In this document: piece by piece, positions 18,805-20,967 of the stretch
How the letters are laid out: each line of letters begins with the position of its first letter
Position numbering within the stretch: the first letter of the stretch is position 1
From: Pelargonium cotyledonis
Taxonomy: Eukaryota > Streptophyta > Magnoliopsida > Geraniales > Geraniaceae
Reading direction: 5' to 3'
DNA: 20,967 nt
Assembly (NCBI GenBank): GCA_036897625.1
Contig: JAYMTA010001246.1
Span: 1 to 20,967 of the forward strand
The notes under the pieces: model-generated
Seen by the model: the letters and a program-made list of their open reading frames with translations, nothing else
What the model was told of the DNA's origin: nothing
Databases searched by the model: none
Translations under genes and position numbers: made by a program

Positions 18805-20967
18805 GAAACCGAGCACAGCTAGCATAAAATGAAACAGAAAGTGCACAAATAAAACTGCCAGAAATAAGAAAGAAATGAAAATTTGAGATGATCCATCCCT
18901 GCACAGAGCACAGGACCTTGGTTATATAGGTACAGTCAAATTTTGGATGGTGTGACTGTGAAGGAAAGGAGGGCCAAGAATGGACAAATATTCTTGTTAA
19001 GAAAAAATCATAGAGAATGAGAAAATGAGTCTGTAGAATCAGCCCTGAGTGCTGGGTGGTTGCTGCAACTGTGGGTATGAGGCTTCACCAGGGACAATGA
19101 CTGGCATTGTTATCTAAGATATAACATTATATGCAAGCACATACATACACATGTAACACAGCTTAAATGATATATTTTCTTCTTTTTTTGGGGGGGGATT
19201 GGGTGGCAGGCGCGGAATGGTATTAAATCTTGGGTTCTTCCATATATATTTTTTCTGCAATTCAAAATAAATGAAAGATAGCAAAAGAACCCTGCAAGAA
19301 GCATGAGATGTAGATGAGACAAAACAAAGTCAAGCCCAAATGCCAACTGCTGACCTTCATAGTGTGTTCAGAACTCATTCGGAAGTATCGTGAAGCTCGT
19401 TTTTCAAGCTCAATGGTGTTCAAAGGAAAAGGAGGATACTTCAGCTTCTCCTGCTGTCTGACCTTTGAGACCTGTATGACAACCCAGTAAAAGGTACATA
19501 TAGATTTCACAAAAAAAAATGCACTTAAATATTAGAATTTTATGTCAGTACGTGAAAGTGGAAAACTCACAGTTGCAGTTGATTCCTGAACACACATCTC
19601 ATAAATTATAACTGCACAAGTGTGGTCAAACAAATGTCCACGCCTGCAATCCAAGAAAAAAAAACGTGGACTTTATATATGATGGCACTAAACGGAGAAA
19701 AAAAATGCAGCACAACTAATGATTCCTCTTTTACATCCAATTAAAAGTAGCCAGCCCTTCATCAGATCTATGAGAACAGTTGATTGTCCAGAATTCTTCC
19801 CGCTCATGAGCTTGTATTTCCCAGTATCGTTCCACAACAAAGCCGAGTGTGGGAAACTGTATCAGAAAAGCTTAAGAATGAAAACACTGATGAGATAGAC
19901 AAAAAAAATCATGCACCTTTGTGTGGTTAATGCCACCATACCTGACAAGGACCATAACTTAAGACAAGACTCCTGTCATCTGTAGCGGAATCGATAACAA
20001 AGGCATCCTTCAGCAGCATGGTCTGAAACCTAGTGAAAGAGGCCCCAATTCGAAGATCTATTTCCTGTCAAAAGCAACAGTTATAAATTGAAATTACTAT
20101 AGATGCCTAAACTAGATGATAGAAAAGCTGTGGCTCAAGTGAATGGAAAAACAAGAGTATTCAAAAATGGAATTTAGCAACATAAAATCATAATCAAGTA
20201 CCAACACACATTTCTAGTTTCAGAGGATGACCCACAAAACCCATTTTAGTTCCAGCAAATATGAGGACAAGGTAAGCCACACACCTGCCTAGCATCCACT
20301 GCATCAGCAAACCGTTCATTGGGCCGCTGAAGGTTCTGCACAGCATCATGAATATCCCTGAAGAAATTGAAACCAAATATCAAACAAGTTCAAAAGCGCA
20401 ATGTTCGATTCAAATGATCTGCAAACCTCTGAATCAAAGCAGAGAACCGAGCCCGCCATATATTGAGGCGAGCATTGGCTTTCGAGCAAACGTCCACCAC
20501 TTCAAATGCAATGTTCTCCCCTTCTCTATCGCAATCAAGCCACAACACAAGCCACTGGCACTTCCTGGCTTCCTCCTGCAACGTCCTCTTGATGTCCAGC
20601 TTGTCCTGCAAATTACATCAACATTCAAATGTATACATACACTGTACGTGCATCTACATATTTGTACAGCTGAGAAGGATTGTTATACCTCGGGGACGGA
20701 TTTGCGGACAGGGGCTTGGTATAGATCGGCGGGGTCGCAGGAGTGCCACTTGCGAAATCGATCCTCGAATTCGAGCTCCATGAGATGGCCGGTGACGGAG
20801 GTAAAGTGCATGTGACAGTTCTGGCCTCGAATAGTGTAATCGAACTGGAAGATTCTGTTGTACCGCGACCGTCCGTCTCTCACTCTGAGACCGCTAGGAG
20901 AGCCGGCGGAGAGGATGGTGGAGACGGACTTGGCCACCGAAGGGTTTTCCGCCCCAATCCGAAACGT
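6946..20967 (-). CDS. TOP3A: DNA topoisomerase 3-alpha, 24 exons, 5' end cut by window
   Basis: Type IA topoisomerase that passes single strands and, with RecQ helicase and RMI1, dissolves double Holliday junctions in the nucleus. Coding exons in transcript order: 20689-20967, 20427-20605, 20285-20357, 19942-20064, 19735-19856, 19571-19643, 19355-19471, 18614-18697, 16653-16832, 16397-16525, 15543-15617, 15160-15249, 14775-14879, 13930-13964, 13260-13389, 12889-12941, 11935-12034, 10690-10728, 9294-9372, 8779-8850, 8398-8472, 8027-8173, 7467-7587, 6946-7186. All junctions are GT-AG, and the phases join into 906 codons plus TGA (6946-6948) with no internal stop. Known plant proteins are about 900-930 residues, so only a few N-terminal residues are missing. 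Exons were placed by family similarity and splice logic, not transcripts; one or two boundaries could differ by a few bases. The first eight residues are unusual (see the Toprim entry). Confidence 0.95.
7588..8026 (-). other. TOP3A intron 22
   Basis: Intron between the CCHC exon and the GRF exon. No mobile element, repeat or extra exon was recognised. Confidence 0.6.
8473..9293 (-). other. TOP3A introns 19 and 20, around exon 20
   Basis: Two AT-rich introns (8851-9293 and 8473-8778) flank the 72-base exon 20 at 8779-8850. No repeat or gene was recognised in them. Confidence 0.6.
9562..9717. mobile_element. 156-bp element with 10-bp terminal inverted repeats, in TOP3A intron 18
   Basis: It begins TGTTAGCTAA (9562-9571) and ends with the exact reverse complement TTAGCTAACA (9708-9717). 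Inside are a perfect 17-base hairpin at 9669-9685 (GTATGTTA / TAACATAC around one A) and GGGATCCTA repeated about 22 bases apart (near 9586 and 9608). The TG...CA ends also fit a small solo LTR. No clear target-site duplication flanks it, so the class is open. Confidence 0.45.
9718..10689 (-). other. Rest of TOP3A intron 18
   Basis: It contains a plus-strand open frame at 9722-9907 without recognisable domains, and otherwise AT-rich sequence. No further element was recognised. Confidence 0.5.
10850..11048 (-). mobile_element. tRNA-derived SINE in TOP3A intron 17
   Basis: On the minus strand the block has a tRNA-like A box, TGGCTTAGCTGG (11023-11034), and about 35 bases later a B box, GAGTTTGATCCCC (10978-10990), then a unique body and an A-rich end. 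The 8-mer ATAAATGT occurs on both sides (10842-10849 and 11049-11056) and fits a target-site duplication. It lies in the same orientation as the host gene. The family name is not assigned. Confidence 0.7.
11057..11934 (-). other. Upstream part of TOP3A intron 17
   Basis: AT-rich intron sequence between exon 17 and the SINE. No gene or clear element was recognised. Confidence 0.5.
12089..12255. repeat. Diverged duplication in TOP3A intron 16, copy 1
   Basis: This segment aligns in direct orientation with 12672-12862. Shared words include ATCAGTACAAGA, GCTAT(A/G)CAAAG, AAATAAAAC(T/C)AAACTATGCCT and ACAATTA(A/G)G, with scattered substitutions and small gaps. It is an old duplication inside a single intron, lying next to exon 17. 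Confidence 0.65.
12256..12671 (-). other. Middle of TOP3A intron 16 with coding-looking relic and 62-base repeat
   Basis: Minus-strand bases about 12444-12335 read [20 protein letters not shown] then [11 protein letters not shown], a Ser/Ala-rich linker-like peptide, but no splice choice there joins exons 16 and 17 in frame. Bases about 12538-12660 carry two imperfect copies of a unit of about 62 bases that share GGTAAGGGTTTAGAAGTTCA and GAGCTTCAAG. This middle part is not needed for TOP3A, because exon 16 joins exon 17 directly as FFE-R-SGRAGG. Confidence 0.4.
12672..12862. repeat. Diverged duplication in TOP3A intron 16, copy 2
   Basis: Partner of the repeat at 12089-12255, located 27 bases from the exon 16 donor. 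Both copies are in the same orientation and are noncoding. Confidence 0.65.
12942..13259 (-). other. TOP3A intron 15
   Basis: AT-rich intron of 318 bases. No element or extra exon was recognised. Confidence 0.6.
13390..13929 (-). other. TOP3A intron 14 with a TG microsatellite
   Basis: A (TG)n run followed by TATACACACA near 13629-13651 forms a short self-complementary microsatellite. Nothing else was recognised. Confidence 0.55.
14155..14240. repeat. GGCGC-type dispersed repeat relic in TOP3A intron 13
   Basis: The words TTTTAGACGTGCAAGGCGCA, AAGAGGTCCTAG, AGGTGCAAGCACTCACCTGA and ATGAGGCAC resemble a family of GC-rich dispersed repeats seen in many plant genomes. The assignment is from memory of the pattern; the ends are not defined. 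Confidence 0.3.
14368..14527. repeat. Two-copy 80-base tandem duplication in TOP3A intron 13
   Basis: Copy 1 (14368-14447) and copy 2 (14448-14527) share TTTACGT, GACA(A/G)CA, ATA(C)ATAAT, (G)CATGCTT / TATGCTT and (A/G)AAGAAATT at a constant 80-base offset, with many substitutions. It is an old intronic tandem duplication. Confidence 0.55.
15618..16396 (-). other. TOP3A intron 10 with a 38-base cassette at 16007-16044
   Basis: The cassette has a strong acceptor (AATTTCTTTTCAG) and a usable donor (ACGAG|GTGTGT). Joining exon 10 directly to exon 11 gives [15 protein letters not shown], the correct protein. Including the 38 bases shifts the frame and reaches TGA within exon 11. The plus-strand open frame at 15560-15883 is low-complexity and overlaps exon 11 in antisense. 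Confidence 0.45.
16833..18250 (-). other. Most of TOP3A intron 8, the longest intron
   Basis: Intron 8 spans 16833-18613 (1,781 bases), between the active-site exon and the HPPIHPT exon. Apart from the short direct repeat and the SINE fragment, it is AT-rich sequence in which I see no gene. Confidence 0.55.
17868..17953. repeat. Short direct repeat pair in TOP3A intron 8
   Basis: Bases 17868-17888 and 17933-17953 are identical (core TATTCAGGGTTAATGTTC), with 44 bases between them. The pair may mark a small insertion or local duplication. Confidence 0.55.
18251..18330 (+). mobile_element. Au-like SINE fragment in TOP3A intron 8
   Basis: The run GGGCAGTCCTTTGATCTTGA then TCACGAGTTCAAGTC is a B-box region in the style of the plant Au SINE family. 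It is followed by CACTCTGCAAAAGCAATTGT and AAGG, which matches the family's conserved downstream part in which (T)TGCAAAAGCA...GTAAGG recurs. The A-box end is poorly preserved. It lies antisense to TOP3A. The identification rests on recall of the family pattern. Confidence 0.55.
18614..18697 (-). other. TOP3A: TOP3A exon 8 with active-site tyrosine
   Basis: This exon encodes 28 residues including [19 protein letters not shown]. The Tyr in SYPRTETD (window residue 335) forms the transient 5'-phosphotyrosyl DNA link, and the adjacent Arg helps position the phosphate. The following exon 9 (16653-16832) continues with the equally diagnostic [17 protein letters not shown]. The core is therefore catalytically complete at this site. 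Confidence 0.93.
18744..18804. repeat. Compound microsatellite (ACAT)n-(CA)n-(TA)n in TOP3A intron 7
   Basis: ACAT repeats at about 18744-18767 pass into a CA run at about 18772-18792 and a TA run at about 18793-18804. Intron 7 (18698-19354) holds nothing else recognised apart from a T8-G8 homopolymer pair near 19184-19198. Confidence 0.85.
20427..20967 (-). other. TOP3A: TOP3A Toprim domain, first half (exons 1-2)
   Basis: Exon 1 holds the Toprim glutamate in [11 protein letters not shown] (window residues 5-15), then GHLMELEF and [11 protein letters not shown]. Exon 2 holds [16 protein letters not shown], giving the D-x-D metal-binding pair and the REGE segment. The acidic residues needed for Mg2+ are present. 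The residue after the glutamate is Asn (codon 20944-20946), where the topoisomerase III family almost always has Lys. The residues before it (TFRI) also differ from the usual VLNV, while everything after reads normally. Confidence 0.9.

Noticed and set aside
20348-20815. Plus-strand 155-codon open frame
   Set aside because: It is antisense to TOP3A exons 1 and 2, whose minus-strand reading is clearly the real protein.
1-20967. Prokaryotic features, CRISPR arrays, tRNA or rRNA genes
   Set aside because: Repeats are few and not regularly spaced, the only tRNA-like boxes belong to SINEs, and all gene structure is plant nuclear.

Overview
This window looks like nuclear DNA of a eudicot plant. 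It is AT-rich, its genes are split by short GT-AG introns with U-rich ends, it carries tRNA-derived SINEs, and it holds one plant-type NLR resistance gene and one plant-type topoisomerase III alpha gene. Nothing bacterial, viral or CRISPR-like was found.

Layout. Bases 1-490 hold short inverted repeats and a minus-strand relic of a retroelement gag-like (DUF4283) domain. Bases 1109-3967 (+) hold a CC-NBS-LRR gene of the RPP8 / At1g50180 type. All diagnostic NLR motifs are present in order, but three frameshifts and one in-frame stop break the reading frame, so I call it a pseudogene. Bases 4000-6900 are intergenic. They contain three unidentified minus-strand blocks that look like last exons (4542-4759, 5034-5141, 5596-5681), a heat-shock-element plus TATA cluster at about 5983-6129, and an AT-rich imperfect repeat. 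Bases 6946-20967 (-) hold DNA topoisomerase 3-alpha (TOP3A). I could join 24 coding exons with matching phases and no lesion into 906 codons plus a stop. Only the first few residues fall beyond the right edge.

TOP3A is the type IA topoisomerase that works with a RecQ helicase and RMI proteins to dissolve recombination intermediates. Its Toprim acids, active-site tyrosine exon, HPPIHPT segment and a tail of five zinc-binding motifs (two C4, CCHC, GRF, CCHC) are all visible. Its introns carry two SINEs in opposite orientation, a 156-bp element with perfect 10-bp terminal inverted repeats, tandem duplications, a compound microsatellite and one exon-like cassette that would introduce a premature stop.

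The NLR and TOP3A are convergently arranged neighbours with no evident functional link. I did not find a clearly new biological system. The best second looks are the lysine-to-asparagine change in the TOP3A Toprim motif at the window edge, the candidate poison exon, the orphan exon cluster, the heat-shock-type promoter pointing at the TOP3A 3' end, and the clustered lesions in the NLR.
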